From Paulownia fortunei (Eukaryota > Streptophyta > Magnoliopsida > Lamiales > Paulowniaceae): a stretch of 64,000 nt of DNA. Location of the stretch: positions 15,170,278-15,234,277 of the forward strand of contig CM033114.1 of the NCBI GenBank assembly GCA_019321725.1, written 5' to 3'. The translations under genes and the position numbers were made by a program. The notes below the pieces were generated by a model that was given only the letters and a program-made list of their open reading frames with translations, had not been told where the DNA came from and made no database searches. Shown piece after piece: positions 22,710-35,493 of this stretch (the stretch's first letter is position 1; each line of letters starts with the position of its first letter).

Positions 22710-25700
22710 CTAGCTCCAATTATCCATCTTCTCGAGATGTCTGTCGAATACCTTCTATTCTAAGGGCTTAGTAAATAGGTATGCTACATTTTCTATTAAG
22801 GCAACTCGATCTACAATGACATCGCCTCTACCACTGATCTTTCTGATAAAGTGATATCATCTCATTATGTGCTTGGATCTTTGATAAGATCTTGGCTCAT
22901 TTGCTTGCGTAATGGCTCTATTGTTATCACAGTAAATCATAACTGGATCAACAATGGATGAAACTACACCCAACCCTTGAATGAATTTTATTATCCAAAC
23001 AACTTGTTTTGTTGCATCTAATGTAGTAATATATTCAGCTTCAGTGGTAGAGTCTGCAGTCGTCTCTTACTTAGAACTCTTCCAACTGACTGCACCACCA
23101 TTCAAGGTGAATATATATCTAGACATAGATTTTGAGTCGTCAATATTGGACTAAAAATTAGAGTTTGTATATCTCTCCAGTTTTAGTTCTCCATTACCGT
23201 GTATCAAAAATATATCCTTAGTCTTTCTCAAATACTTGAGGATCATCTTAATGGCTTTTCAATGTTATTTCCCTATATTGGACTGATATCTGCTCGTGAC
23301 GCTCAGAGCATGTGTTATATCAGGCCTTATACACAACATTGCATACATTATGCTCCCTATTGCAGAAACATAAGGTATGAGAGCCATCATTTCTCTGTCT
23401 TCAGGTGTCTTGGGAGACATAGCCTTAGAGAGTGAAATCCCATAACTCATAGGCAGGAATCCTCGCTTGGATTCCTTCATGCGATACTTTTTAGCACTTT
23501 GTCTATGTACATGGACTACGATAGTTCGATCATCCTTCTTGATCTATCTCTATAGATCTTTATTCCTAGGATGAAAGATGCATCTCCTTCATGGATAACT
23601 GATTAGACAACCAAGTCCTTATTGACTGTAACATCCCTATATAATTCCTAATGAGTAGGATGTCATCAACGTAGAGCACAACAAATGTAACTACACTCCC
23701 TCTAATCTTCTTGTTAACATATGGTTCATCCAGGTTTTTATAAAAATCAAACATTTTAATTGTTTCATCTAACCGAATATTCCAACTCTTTTGAGTCCAT
23801 AAATGGATCTCTGGAGCTTGCAAATTTTTTGCTCGCTGCCACTGGATATGAAGCCTTCTGTCTACTTTATATAGATATTTTTCTTAATATTTCCATTAAG
23901 GAAAGCGGTCTTTACATCCAATTGTCATATCTCATAGTCATAATATGTAGATATGGCTAGCAGTATCCGAATGGACTTAAGCATTGCTATTGCTGAAAAA
24001 GTTTTCTCATAATCAATTCCTTGATTCTAAGTACAACCTTTTGCAACTAAATGTGTTTTATAGGTCGCTACCTCTCTATCTACTTCAAGATTCCGCATGT
24101 AAATCCATTTACATGGAGTCCATCTCAGACTGCATAGCTTCTTGCTACTTCTCCAAGTTGATGTCAAATATCCCCTCTCCATAGCTTCTTGGATCATTAT
24201 CCAAAGAGGGTCCCTCTTCTTTGTTCTCTAACAATAAGTTGTACCTCTTAGGTACACTTGAGACCATTTTGGAACTTCTAAGAGGTTGTGCCTCAGTGGG
24301 CCCAACATCAGTTGGTGTGTTATCTACTACGACAGTTAGGACATTCTGTTCAAGTTTCATGACTTTGCCATTTCTCTCTAAAAGAAATTCTTCTTCTTGG
24401 ATACCCCATGAACTTACATAAGCTGGATCTCATATCCAACTTATCTTCTACTTATTGCTTCACATAAGCAACATACCCTTATACCCTAAGATATTTGTAG
24501 GAAGGTGTTTTTCCACACCATATCTCTTATGGTATTTTGGACATGGCTTTAGATGGCACCCTGTTTAATAGGTATGTCACCGTTTCCAAGACATAGCCCC
24601 AAAATGAAAGAGGTAATGTATGAAACTCATCATGAATCGAACCATGTCCAACAAGGTTTGATTCCTACATTACGCAACTCCGTTGAGTTGGGGAGTAGCA
24701 CGGGGAGTCCATTGTGAGAGAATACTATTTTCTTTTACATAATCCAAAAACTATGTGCTTAAGTATTCACCTCCTCGATCAGATCGAAGAGTCTTTATAC
24801 TTAAGTCAGTTTATTTCTCTACTTTGGTTCTAAATTCTTTGAACTTTTCAAATACTTTAGACTTGTACCTTAAAAGATACACATAACCATACCTAGAGAA
24901 GTCATCGGTAAAGGTTAATAAGTAGTTATAGTTCTTGCGGGCACTAACATTTAGTGGCCCACATACATCTGTATGGATCAAATCCAATAGATGTTTGGCT
25001 CACTCCACTTGTCCAACAAATGGAGATGTGGTCATTTTTTCTTTAAGGCAGGATTCACATGTTGGCAGTTCTTGCTCGTTGTTTAGATCAAACAATTGTG
25101 CCAACTTGTTAATCATTTTCTAAAAAATATGCCCTAATCTTGCATGCATAGGCTCATGAAATAATGATTATCTAATTTTCTTTTATTTTGTCAAATTGTG
25201 AGAATGGAGTTATGGGGAGTAATAGTATATAAACAATTCATCAAAGAACACGAATAGATAAAATCAGAACGTTTGAAAATGGAATAATTTCTATTTCAAT
25301 GGTAAATCTAAAATCTTCTCTATCCAAAACTGAAATAGAGACAATGTTCTTAATAATATCTAAAATGAAAAGACAATTGTTTAAAACTATTACAAAGCCA
25401 TTCTCAAAAGTTAGATTAACGGTGCCTATAGCTAATGCAACAACTTTTGCTCCATTTCCTATCCTAAGGACTGTCTCTCCTCCATCTAGCTTTCTACTTC
25501 TTGTCATCATTGCAGATGATGTGAGCCATATCCATTATCTAATACCTAAGAAGTATTGTTAACAGACAAGTTAAAGTTAACTTCAACAAAATATATACTT
25601 GAACTCTTCAGGCCTATAAGATACTTCTTACAATTCCTCTTCTATTGCCCTGGTTTGCCGCAATAATGACACTTGTCATAGCTTGAGAAAAAACCTTCTT

Positions 25701-26415
25701 GACACTGCCCTTTGCCTTCAGCTTATTGGTCTTAGAGGAACCCTTTTCTTTTCTCTTTCCTTTCATGGGTTTTTTAGCCTTTCATCGAGAGAGGATCCAA
25801 CAAGCAAAATCGGCTTATCCTTTTTCATGGTGGACTTAGCCATCTTTAACATGTTCACAAGCTCAGCGAGACTAGTCTTCAAATTGTGCATTCAAAATTG
25901 ACAACAAAGGTGTCAAATGAGGGAGGTAGAGACTGCAGCAAAAGGTTCGTATACGATTCGTTCTCTATAATGATTCAATGGGACGCTAGCCTTTCAATGA
26001 GGGCTATCATCTTCAATCCATTGTCATGGACTGAAGAGCCCTCAGTCATATGACATCTGGAAAGCTCTTTGGAGATCTAATATTTCATCTATCGAGTTTG
26101 TTCACCATACAAACTTTGTAGGTGAAGGAGGATTCAATAAGCAGTATCTTGATCCTCATTCTGCCTCTGCAGTTCATTTGACATCAATGCCAACATGTAG
26201 CATCGAGCCTACAGATTGTTATCAACATGACGTAGGTAATCTGCATAAGCCTCTGAAGCAATATCCTCTGGTGGAATCGAAGGAGGCGCAGCGTCGATGA
26301 CATATGCCCTCTTCTCAGATTGAAGAACTATTTTAAGGTTTCTTAGCCAATCAACAAAGTTAGATTCAATTAATTTATTTTGTTCAAAGATTGTCGCAAG
26401 TGGATTCTTTGTCAT
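22710..26415 (-). pseudogene. E2 gag-pol polyprotein relic (copy 1)
   Basis: Read on the minus strand, gag starts MTKNPLATIFEQNKLIESNFVDWLRNLKIVL at 26415 (an in-frame upstream ATG at 26451 is less likely because family gags begin at this point). A nucleocapsid knuckle with CHYCGKPG lies near 25650. The post-protease region (LRIGNGAKVVALAIGT) is at 25241-25510. The integrase is heavily decayed (24450-25150). The linker ending RRSGR-type/PRSYGEG is at 24145-24360. RT at 23566-23840 keeps the catalytic YVDDILLI motif. RNase H at about 22720-23260 has many stops. The frame ends with TAG at 22710-22712. Multiple stops and shifts exclude function. Confidence 0.9.
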
Positions 26416-27972
26416 TTTAGTAGAAAAATCTACAAAATATGCACGAAGCAAAAAATGAGTAAATTGTGGAAAAAATATTTTTATTTAATATGAGATTTTT
26501 AATATTAAATATCTCCCACTATTTTTTTCGAATTCCGTCACCCCTAATGGAATTTTGGGAAATCGAATTTTCTAGTGGGCTTGAGGTCCAACGAAAATAT
26601 TTCACACCCCAATTTTATGAGCCCATAAAATATTTATATTAGTAGTCAACTCTTTGACAATTGTATACTATACAACTCTCCAGTTTATTTTGCCTCACCT
26701 CTTCCTATATACCCAAATTTTATAAGTCGAGATGGTACTAAGTGTCAAACAATACCCATCAAACTTTCGTGTAGATAGAGCATTAAGATGTCTCACGATT
26801 CATGGGCAACATAATAATGATTCTATCCCACAAGTATCTTAATGCTTGGTAGAGATCATAGCTTTCCAAGACAAGACCACCCCACGACTCATGGCCAATG
26901 ATCAAGTGCAGTAGCGGTTGTCATGTCTCTACCTTTGATGGTAGGCATTGAACAATATGTCCTACCTAACTTATCCATTTTTATTTGAAATCGAATTTTC
27001 TAAAAACAAATCTTTTACTTAATTTTCATAAATTAAATGGGGTTTAATTTTATCCAAGACCTCATTATAATTTAAATTAGGTTTGTTATTTAATGCATGA
27101 CATCATAATATCATTGCGCAAGTATAGAAGCGTTAAATATATCCTAAGCATGCATCTAATACATACTTAAATAAAATTGATGATCATGAACCAATTCTAT
27201 ATGGTCCATTTGAGCCAAAAATGGACCTAAGGTCAGTCCAAAGGTAATAAAATGGAATATAACCTATTCTATCACATAATTGTATCTCATACAAACATGG
27301 GCCTTCTTTGGAACCTCTTTCTTGATTCTCCTTCGTCTTCCAAAGAAAAACAAAAACCTAACCACTTATTCTACTCTCTTTGTAGAAAATTAAATAACTT
27401 ATATAGATGGAATAAGAGGCTCACAGACCCTATTTTAAAACCAAAAATATTAAATAAAACTAATCATATTGATCCAATGGCTCATGATCATCCTATACAT
27501 GATCATAATTAACATCACATGCAATTAAAAATATGTTAGTTTATTAAGTGGTTAAACATAATTTTTTTTTGACTTGGGATATTTTTTTAATTGCTTGAAA
27601 AAAAAATTGAATTTTTTTTTCTTCAGAAATTATTAAAATTAACATTTAATTTTAAAATTTCAGAAAATAAAAAATGGACCCAGGAAAAGTGATGCGACGA
27701 GCAGTACGAAGGATGCTCGTTGTGCGCACAAACCTCCAAGCCTGCTGCGCATGCACAGCGTGTTAAGCACGTTGTTGCCCTCAATGCGCACAGCCAGTAG
27801 GTGTCCCATTTTTTATTTTAATTTTAAATAATTTAAATAAGCAATTAAAACAATTCCCAATCATCAATTGCTAAAATTTTGCAAAATCAAATTTTACATA
27901 CTAAATATGAATTTAAATAATTTAAAAATATGTATTCATAAATCCAAAATTTACTGAATAAGCAAAACTATG
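26416..27972 (-). other. E2 leader (copy 1)
   Basis: Untranslated leader, 1.56 kb, with no gene. It contains the GC-rich block at 27690-27800. The part near 26640-26960 (clear/tcatggccaatga on +) aligns in reverse with the E1 and H leaders. The 86-codon + strand frame at 27252-27512 is not conserved protein. Confidence 0.65.
27690..27800. other. GC-rich island in the E2 leader (copy 1)
   Basis: A block with GCGCAC, TGCTGCGCATGC and similar words stands out from an AT-rich leader. It is in the same relative place as the islands at 3820-3945 and 10190-10360 but not clearly the same sequence. Confidence 0.55.
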
Positions 27973-27984
27973 GCTCTAATACCA
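27973..27984 (-). other. E2 primer binding site (copy 1)
   Basis: The minus strand reads TGGTATTAGAGC, one base from the LTR and one mismatch from the tRNA-iMet-complementary consensus. Confidence 0.85.
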
Positions 27985-27985
27985 C

Positions 27986-28346
27986 TGTTGGGTTCGCTAT
28001 AATCATAGGGGCATGGGCAGCGAAAAATTAAAATTTTATCACACATAAATTTATCAAATAAATTTATTCCCTCAATTCGAAAGCAATTCAAACGATCGCG
28101 CTTATTCAAGTGAATATATATAAAATAAATATATTAATTCGAATTGTACCTTTCGTGACTTCAATTGCTGTAGGGGATGAAACAATCAATTACTTATCAA
28201 AACTCTTAAAACTCGCATGAATTTAAATTGTACCTTTCGTGCACTTCAATTGCTGTAGGGGATGAAACAATCAATTACTTATCAAAACTCTTAAAACTCG
28301 CATGAATTTAAGTGTCTCCCCTCTATCATGTCCACAATATGAAAAA
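27986..28346 (-). repeat. E2 5' LTR, partial at the gap (copy 1)
   Basis: The LTR begins on the + strand at TGTTGGGTTCGC and is interrupted by the N run after 361 bases; the complete LTR is 56738-59080. It carries an 84-bp tandem duplication. Confidence 0.88.
28143..28311. repeat. 84-bp tandem duplication in the E2 5' LTR (copy 1)
   Basis: Units 28143-28226 and 28227-28311 both run from ATTGTACCTTTCGTG to CTCGCATGAATTTAA and differ by about one base. The 3' LTR (20530 region) has one unit only. Confidence 0.9.
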
Positions 28347-28446
28347 NNNNNNNNNNNNNNNNNNNNNNNNNNNNNNNNNNNNNNNNNNNNNNNNNNNNNN
28401 NNNNNNNNNNNNNNNNNNNNNNNNNNNNNNNNNNNNNNNNNNNNNN
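28347..28446. other. Assembly gap of exactly 100 N
   Basis: One hundred N is a common placeholder for a gap of unknown length. The base before it equals position 57098 in copy 2, so copy 1 ends at a contig end in the middle of an LTR. Confidence 0.98.
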
Positions 28447-29148
28447 TGGCTAGCTGGCAATTAGTAGTCAATTAATCCACAACTAAACAAAGAAGAGCGT
28501 AAGTTTCAAGGTAACATGTAAATATCAATCGAGATGCTAATGTTAGCAAACATGAAGTGAAATTAAAGACACTCACCCAAGCTAGCTCTTTAGCTTCATT
28601 ATTCATAAGGCTAAGATATCAATTACCATCCTTGCTGACCGCACTCCTGGTAGTGCTCCACTAATAAGAAGACTCATAGGTATCTTAGCAATTAATCTAA
28701 AAAAAATGATTATGTAGAATCATCACCTACACCTTACACTCCCCTCCCAAAAGGGATCGAGAAGAGAAAGTAAAGTGCCTATTAAATCTCTCATATGAAA
28801 GAGTTTATATTTCCAAGTGCCTTGAGTAAGCGCAGGTACTCAAAAAATATATGCCCTACCTAGGGAAAAGATAAACATAGTTTGGAAGATACCGACTTCA
28901 TCCCAGACTAGCATCTTAGACCAGGGCGACTGTATGAAACTCTTTAATAAGGATCCATCAAAGATGAATATTATAATATTGCACTAAGACAGATGTGAAA
29001 AACACAAACAAGGTTCTTAGTAACCACTCATGCTCACGACTCACTCTTAAAAAATAAGATTTGTGAGAGTGGGAAACAAGGCCAGGTGAGGCATGGCTAT
29101 GCCCAAGAGTCATGATCCGAGTAAGGTATAGCCTCACTTAGGAGACCA
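28447..29148. other. Unassigned flank with start of the 35-bp tandem repeat
   Basis: No gene or recognised element in 28447-29070. From about 29080 the 35-bp repeat motif appears (GGCATGGCT at 29091, GCCTCACTT at 29131). The last five bases, GACCA (29144-29148), are the left target duplication of the solo LTR. Confidence 0.5.
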
Positions 29149-31244
29149 TATTAGAGTAGTGCCCGACGTGCCAATTAGATTGGACGTCCTTTATACTCTT
29201 GTATTTGTAAATACAATATTTTTCAAATCATATTAATATAATAGGCAAATTTTTTAATCTTTAATTGCATATAGTAATTAAATAAAGTCCTTAGACCAAA
29301 CTTAACTATGGGGTATGGTCACGTATTTGATGGTGATCATGGAATATGTCTCTATGGCTTTGGTCTTAAATTAGTTTCGAGTCGAAGGCTTTTTGAGATG
29401 GGATATTGAATAGTCTAATAGACTCGCACGTACAATATATGCATGCATGAGTAGGATGTCTCGCTCCATAGTAACACTAATGCATGTATGTGAGTGCTTG
29501 TTAGGGAACAAATACATTGAACAGGTCCACTGAAAATTCTTAATTGAAAATACTATTTGTCAAAATAAGAATTTTCATATTATAATAGTACACTATTAGT
29601 CCTTAGATTTGAGGCACCATGTAACCTTGTGCATGCCGTGTTCCATTTTGATGCATCTTATGATTACCTAATAATCACAAAGGGGTACGTTGGATGTTAC
29701 ATTGATATGTATGGAGGTTAATGAGTGGTCAATAAAGAAAGTGTCACTTGTCTAGTAGAACAAATGAATCTCCTATATTTTCATAGTTAATGACTAACAA
29801 GTCCTTAGCCAAGGCGGGATGAATGTTACACGGGGATTTTCTAACGATTTGTCATAAGTCACTAAAACTTGAAATGGAATCATAGTTATTAAGCAATTAG
29901 AGTTTCGACTATTAATCTATGCCTTAGACTCAATTGAGAGATTAGTTGATGAAAGAACCTTCCGTGTATGATACTCGTAATTGAAATAGGTTCACTCGTT
30001 ATTTCACTTAAGTCTAGGTATTTATAATACACTTGTTAGGTGTTTCCCATGAATTGTAAGGTTTTTGAAATTAAGGAGTTAATTTTAATTAGATTAGTTA
30101 ATTAGAATAATTATTATTCATAAATTACAAATATTGCAAGTCCACTGCTAGTTTAGTTGTGAACTTAAAGGGTCTTACACAATTTGGGATGAAATATTTT
30201 TAACTTAGAAATTAACCCAAGGAGTTGGATCCAATTAAATAATGAAGATTAATTAATTAGAGATTAAATTAATTTAATGAGTTGAATTAATTATTTAATT
30301 GGACCTAAAAAGATTAGGAAACCTAATTGGAGTAAAATAATTATTTGATTTGATCAAATTAATTGTGTAGTCCATAAATTAATTTACTCAATTAAATAAT
30401 TAAATTATTTATTGGGCCTAATTGGATTAGGCGGGCTTGATAAAATTAATTAATTAATTAAATATAGGCTGAAATAATTTAATTCAATTAATTATAGAAT
30501 TTATTTTAAGTCCAAGTCTAATTTAAAGAGACCCGTTAGGAGAAGCCCATGAAGGTTGTTGAAAAAGAATGAAAACTCAAGAGTTTGAAATTCTTAGGAG
30601 ACCCTAATATCTTTAAGAAATATGAAGGGATAGAGTTGAGAAATTTTAGGACAACCAAATATCTTTCAACCAATTAAAAGAAGACCAAAAATACCAAAAG
30701 TGGGACTCTTGGAATTTTTTAGTCCCCTATTTAACAACAAGGGCCGAAAATTTGAGGCTAATTGTAGCCTTCAAATTTTTAGCCATAGTAGAACTCGAGA
30801 GAGAAAATTATTTTATTCCTCCTTTCTTTATTCCACAAAAAAATTCATCTTTTTATTTAAGTATTAATTCTTTTATCATAATTTGATAACAAGAATTAAT
30901 ATTCACTCCATAAACTAGGTTATTAAGAAATCAAAATTGCTAGCGAAATTCTGATTTCGTGTTCTTACTCAAGGTATGGACTATTTTGGAGGGGAGACAC
31001 TTAAATTCCTGTGAACCGTAATTCAAAAAGAGGCTAGCAATCGATTGCTTCAATCTCTATGATAACCAGAGTGCATAGAAAAGTATAAATCAAAACTATT
31101 TTAATTTATTTATTACATCATTAGAAATTGCAAAATCATTAAAATCCGCATCAGATCTAAGGTACAACTATAATTGTTATAGCATGTTGTTTTTAGATTT
31201 TTAATTTTTCGTTGCGCATGCACCAGTATCAAGTAAACCCAATA
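29149..31244 (+). repeat. Solo copia LTR with perfect target-site duplication
   Basis: It runs from TATTAGAGTAGTGCC to GTAAACCCAATA (2096 bp), with both terminal dinucleotides changed by single transitions (TG to TA, CA to TA). Flanks are GACCA at 29144-29148 and 31245-31249. There is no internal region on either side, so it is a product of LTR-LTR recombination within one element. It is of the E1 subfamily by its 5' sequence. Confidence 0.9.
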
Positions 31245-32115
31245 GACCAGGTTCGAAGGAAGGAAAATCTAGATGAGGCATGGCCTCACTTGCGAGACAA
31301 GGTCCGGGCAAGGCAAGGTCTCACCTAAGAAGTAAAAACTGGGCATAGCACAACCTCGCTGGGATGTCAAAAGCCGAGTCAGTCACGGCCTCACACAAGT
31401 ATGAGACAATTGTCCAGACATAGGCTCATCCCATCTCTATCGACAAGAGACTGATTCCTTACAAACAAGGATAAGTCATTAAATCCACAAAAATTACTAA
31501 CTTATAGCCTACCCAGAGCATATGATGGACATCATTTAATTCAAGCCTAATTACCTATTTAAAGTCCAGAATAGGACGAGACCTAATCCAATGGATCCAA
31601 GCCTAATGAGGCAACAAACCTTAGTGATGCAAGAGGTGCATGCATCTAGCCACATACAAACATAGTCCCATCGAGGATAATTAAGTACCTTTGTCCAAGT
31701 CCTTTTAAGGTACGTCACTTCACCCAGTTATTAACTACTTTGTGAAATCCTTACAATAATTCTAGTTCACATATTGATTTGAGTGTTAGAAAGTTATTTC
31801 AAGGACAATCCCGAAGCCCATAAACTTCTATTTATGTTGTATATAGAAACCCAACATCTAAACAACTTTCTATCAGTGAACCCAACTACGGCATCCCACA
31901 TCAATACTCTTTTCAAACTCGAACATCTACTTTAAGAAAGAATATAAGCAGGTCGACAAACAAAATTTTTGAAATTTTTTGTCATTGCCTCATTGTTTCT
32001 AAGAGCAATAAGTGTGGTGAAGTACCAAATTGTATTACTAGCTTAGAGGGGAATTTGTGTCTACCTTTTCCAAAATTTTGATTTCTGGTATTCACTAATC
32101 ATGTTTAGGTGTTCT
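31245..32115. other. Flank with 35-bp tandem repeat, counterpart of 8589-9458
   Basis: It starts with the right GACCA arm. Repeat units recur with spacing 36, 35 and 35 bases (GCCTCACT 31283, GTCTCACC 31318, CCTCGCTG 31354, GCCTCACA 31388). No gene seen. The part at 31760-31900 has the same possible Ty3/gypsy LTR-end likeness as 9100-9240. Confidence 0.55.
31250..31410. repeat. Degenerate 35-bp tandem repeat (copy 2, right part)
   Basis: These units continue the array that begins at 29080 once the solo LTR is removed, giving about six recognisable units in all. Confidence 0.65.
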
Positions 32116-35100
32116 ACTTCTTTTTGAATATATGCATTTAAAAATTTATCGTATTTTTTAATTTTTTAAAATTTATAAATTGTTTTCTCAAATCAACTAT
32201 AATTTTTATGTGAATAAAGATGCCTTAAAATTTAAAATCCGTTCTTACTTTTTATTTGGAACTTTGCATTTGTAGAAAAAAAATAATAAGAATAATCAAT
32301 ATTATTTACACAAGTAAAGATTGGCTTAGATAAGTTTTAGTTTTTCAATTCTTTTTATAAATTATATATCTATTCCTACCTATCTTTTTTTTTTCAATTA
32401 CACTATGGATTGGGCCATATTATCGACTACGGACAAAAAGGTAATTCAACAGGCTACATAATTAAAATAATTAAAAAGGATAAATGGAGAAGATAAATAA
32501 GTCATTTATGGAGATGCTTAGGCTAGACAAAAAAAAACCATTTACAGAGACACTCCAGGCTAGACCCAAAATAACAGTACTAGGAAATTTAAACAATTTA
32601 AAAGAGTAATTTCATACTTTTAAGGGTGTAGTGCAACCTATTAGGAAAATTTCACACATTCTAAGAGTGTTGTACAACTTAATGTCCATGAGCTCAACTA
32701 TGAATATGACAATTGTTCAATGATAAATGGTATTCTCACTAATACTCTTTGTTGCACGATCTCTGTGTCTTAGGCATACCTTTAAGACTTTGGATTGACT
32801 TTAGAGATGGAGGTTATAGTCTAGAAACTCCTGTCTCTCCTAAAAACTGGGTTGTATTGTAGATCAACCCATCTTATACTGAGAGCACTTTAGAAAAAAG
32901 AGTTGGTAGTCATATCCGATTTCAAACTACTTCAATTTTCTTTTTTCTTATGATGCGAATTGACTTCGAAAACTGAGATGGAATCATTTCTCCCTAAGAA
33001 ACTGTTAAGGTGAGATAACTTCTCCCCTGGGAAGAGTCTCTAGTAAGTTACTTCTTAAAATGGATTCCATACAAGCTGCACAAACAAATAGTTAGTAGGA
33101 CCCTAGCGTTGTACTAAGAAAATTCCTCTGATGTCTAAGTCAGCAAGTATTTGAGAGAATAACTACTAACTGTAAGCAACAAAAAAAATTACATACTTGA
33201 TAAATGAGAAACAAAGGGGTATTTATATTATTTAAATGGACAGTATAGACTTTTGATATGATTTGGGCCTTATGGGCTGGTAACCTGATTGATCTTGAAT
33301 TATACATTTATTATGCTTAAATAAAATATTCTCATCAAGATGATAGCTCGAATCCGTCAAGGGATTAGGGCATTAATAGTAGCCAAGATGATAGTAGTCA
33401 GGATGTGTCTGGCCTTGAGGATACGTTTGAGTTGGAGGAGAATCCTTCCACCTGTGGCTCGTATCTGTCCACAATAGAGTGATGAATGCTAACATTTTTG
33501 ATATCGTTATGTCTAAGAGAGAGCTTATTTTGCTCTGGAGGAAGATGGAGTTACCTCCTTATTATAGGTAGCTTCTTCCTTCTCTCGGTCAAAGAGGTGT
33601 GATTCCTTGAACTTTCATTCCATTCATTTTCGATTTGGAAGAGAATAGTGAGAAAAAAATATTTTAGAATTTTTTTTTTTTGAAGTATGAATGGATGTGG
33701 GATGAAAGTATAACGATAACAGTTGGTGTGATGTTTTATTTTTGTGAAATGGTGATTGAATTTGAGAATTTTTATAGAAAAAATTTATGAAATATTGTTT
33801 GAAAGTGGATTTTTCTTAAGAGTTTTTCTTTGCTTATTCATTTTGTTTTTAATATAAAATTTATATTATATTTGTTTTTCTATTTGTATTGGATTTGAAT
33901 TAAGTATACAACTACAATTTATATTCAGGGTTTTCTACATATGTATGATGGCATATATATATACACATATATGATATATATATAAATATATTATACACAT
34001 CTATGTATATATACTTATGTACTTTATTTGTATTAAAAAATTGCACTTAATTATACATAGTTCGACTTACTAGTTATGTTCAAAACTTCATTTATATAAA
34101 AAATTTATACATATATATATATAATCATATAATCGATAATTAAATTTGTATATATAGAATGACAGTTATATAAACAAATTTGGCAAGAATGTAACGAATC
34201 TTCTTGTATATATACTAATGTGTTTTATATTTGTATATATATATGTCTCTTGTGCACCAAATCCAATACAATATTTTTGACTATGTATTTAACTGAAATT
34301 ATATGAAATTGTTTATTACGAGAGGTTTGAATTGAACGACTTGATTGATTGAATATCGAGAATAGTCCCCTTTATCTTAAGTAATAAGAAAAATATAATA
34401 TTTATATAAATTCAAATCAATATGGAAGAAATAGAGTTGTTGTGGTTCGTTGAAATGAGTTGATTAATTGGAATCTGCAAGCGATTAATAATTTCTTTTT
34501 TACAAATATATACATATATATATATATACACACAATCACTATATTTATGTATATTGATTTAGTACATTGAGGAAATTATTATTTAAATATTTTCATAAAT
34601 ATTTCATACATTTAATTAATTAGTATTATGTAAATAACTAATTAGACAAAAGATTTTAAACAAAAGATAAATACCATTTTTTTTCTTTGTTTTCTTTTTC
34701 CCTTTTCTTTCCTTTTTTTATTTTTCTCTTTTCTTTATTGTTTTCTTTTTATTCTCTCTCCCCGTGAGGCCGTGATTCTCACCTCGAGCCCCTTGTTTTG
34801 TGTTTCTATAATGCTATGTCTAGTGTCACCACAAGCATCACTCCACCGCCACACCAATGCCACCAACTCGACTTTACCACCTTCGCCACACACACAATAC
34901 TCACTTGAGGCAACTATATTAGCAAAGCAACAGGAACTGGCTCCTCCGCCGAAACCCTCACTGTACATTTTCAAAATATAAAAGCATTATAGAAATGTTA
35001 AAACATTGGAGAAATGGATGTTGTTTGGCATCTTATGTTGTTTAGAAGTGATAGAGATAAAGTCTGGTTTACAAGAGCTCGTCACTTTACTTGAATCCGC

Positions 35101-35493
35101 CATTTTACATATGGGTTTAGGTCTTGATAATAAAGTATGGTAGGTACTGATATTTGAGAAAGAAAATATTTTAATAAGTTGCAGTCAAATCAGAGTACTA
35201 TTGAGATGTGCTATTCTCTTCATTTTTCAACTTATTTTGCAAATTTTGCTGTCAGAATTGGCTTTTTTTTGGGATATATTTTTTGGGTTTGACACTCACT
35301 TGGAATTTTTCTTTGGGTATTTTTGAGTTCATCTCACAACCACGCAAAGGTCCATCAAAAAATGAGGCTCAAATATGAAGTTTTATGAAAAGTTTTGACA
35401 AGCAATCCTGATTGATACTTTACTGTTTATAAGTTAAAAGTTTATTAGTAGGTTCTCCATTCTGATAGAGATTATTCAATTTTTGGTCTTTGT
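32116..35493. other. AT-rich unassigned DNA
   Basis: No gene that I can support. 33940-34560 is rich in TATATA runs. 34680-34740 is a polypyrimidine run of T and C. The opposed ORFs at 34735-34981 show no family likeness and compositional openness explains them. The stretch 33340-33650 is GC-normal and has no long frame. Confidence 0.5.

Larger units (their letters stand above)
9459..28346. repeat. Copy 1 of an 18.9-kb near-identical duplication
   Basis: This block repeats at 38210-57098 with offset 28751 at the left edge and 28752 from about 9930 onward. It contains the end of the H 5' LTR, the H leader, all of E1, 43 bp of H and most of E2. Long tracts are identical by eye (for example 12500-16260 and 22460-25600). 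Patches near 9459-10310, 12110-12480, 16270-17460 and 21600-22450 differ by a few per cent. The right end is the N gap and not a sequence breakpoint. Confidence 0.95.
20413..28346 (-). mobile_element. E2: Ty1/copia element, cut by the assembly gap (copy 1)
   Basis: E2 is inserted in the opposite orientation to E1 and H. It has its 3' LTR (20413-22695), polypurine tract, gag-pol relic, leader, primer binding site and the first 361 bases of the 5' LTR before the N run begins. The full element is seen at 49165-59080. It belongs to the subfamily of the element at 1-2948. Confidence 0.9.

Noticed and set aside
28271..28471. ORF across the N run
   Set aside because: Its middle is undefined sequence and its ends belong to two different contigs.
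34735..34981. Opposed ORFs of 79 and 69 codons
   Set aside because: No recognisable family, start context or homologue in the window; composition explains the openness.
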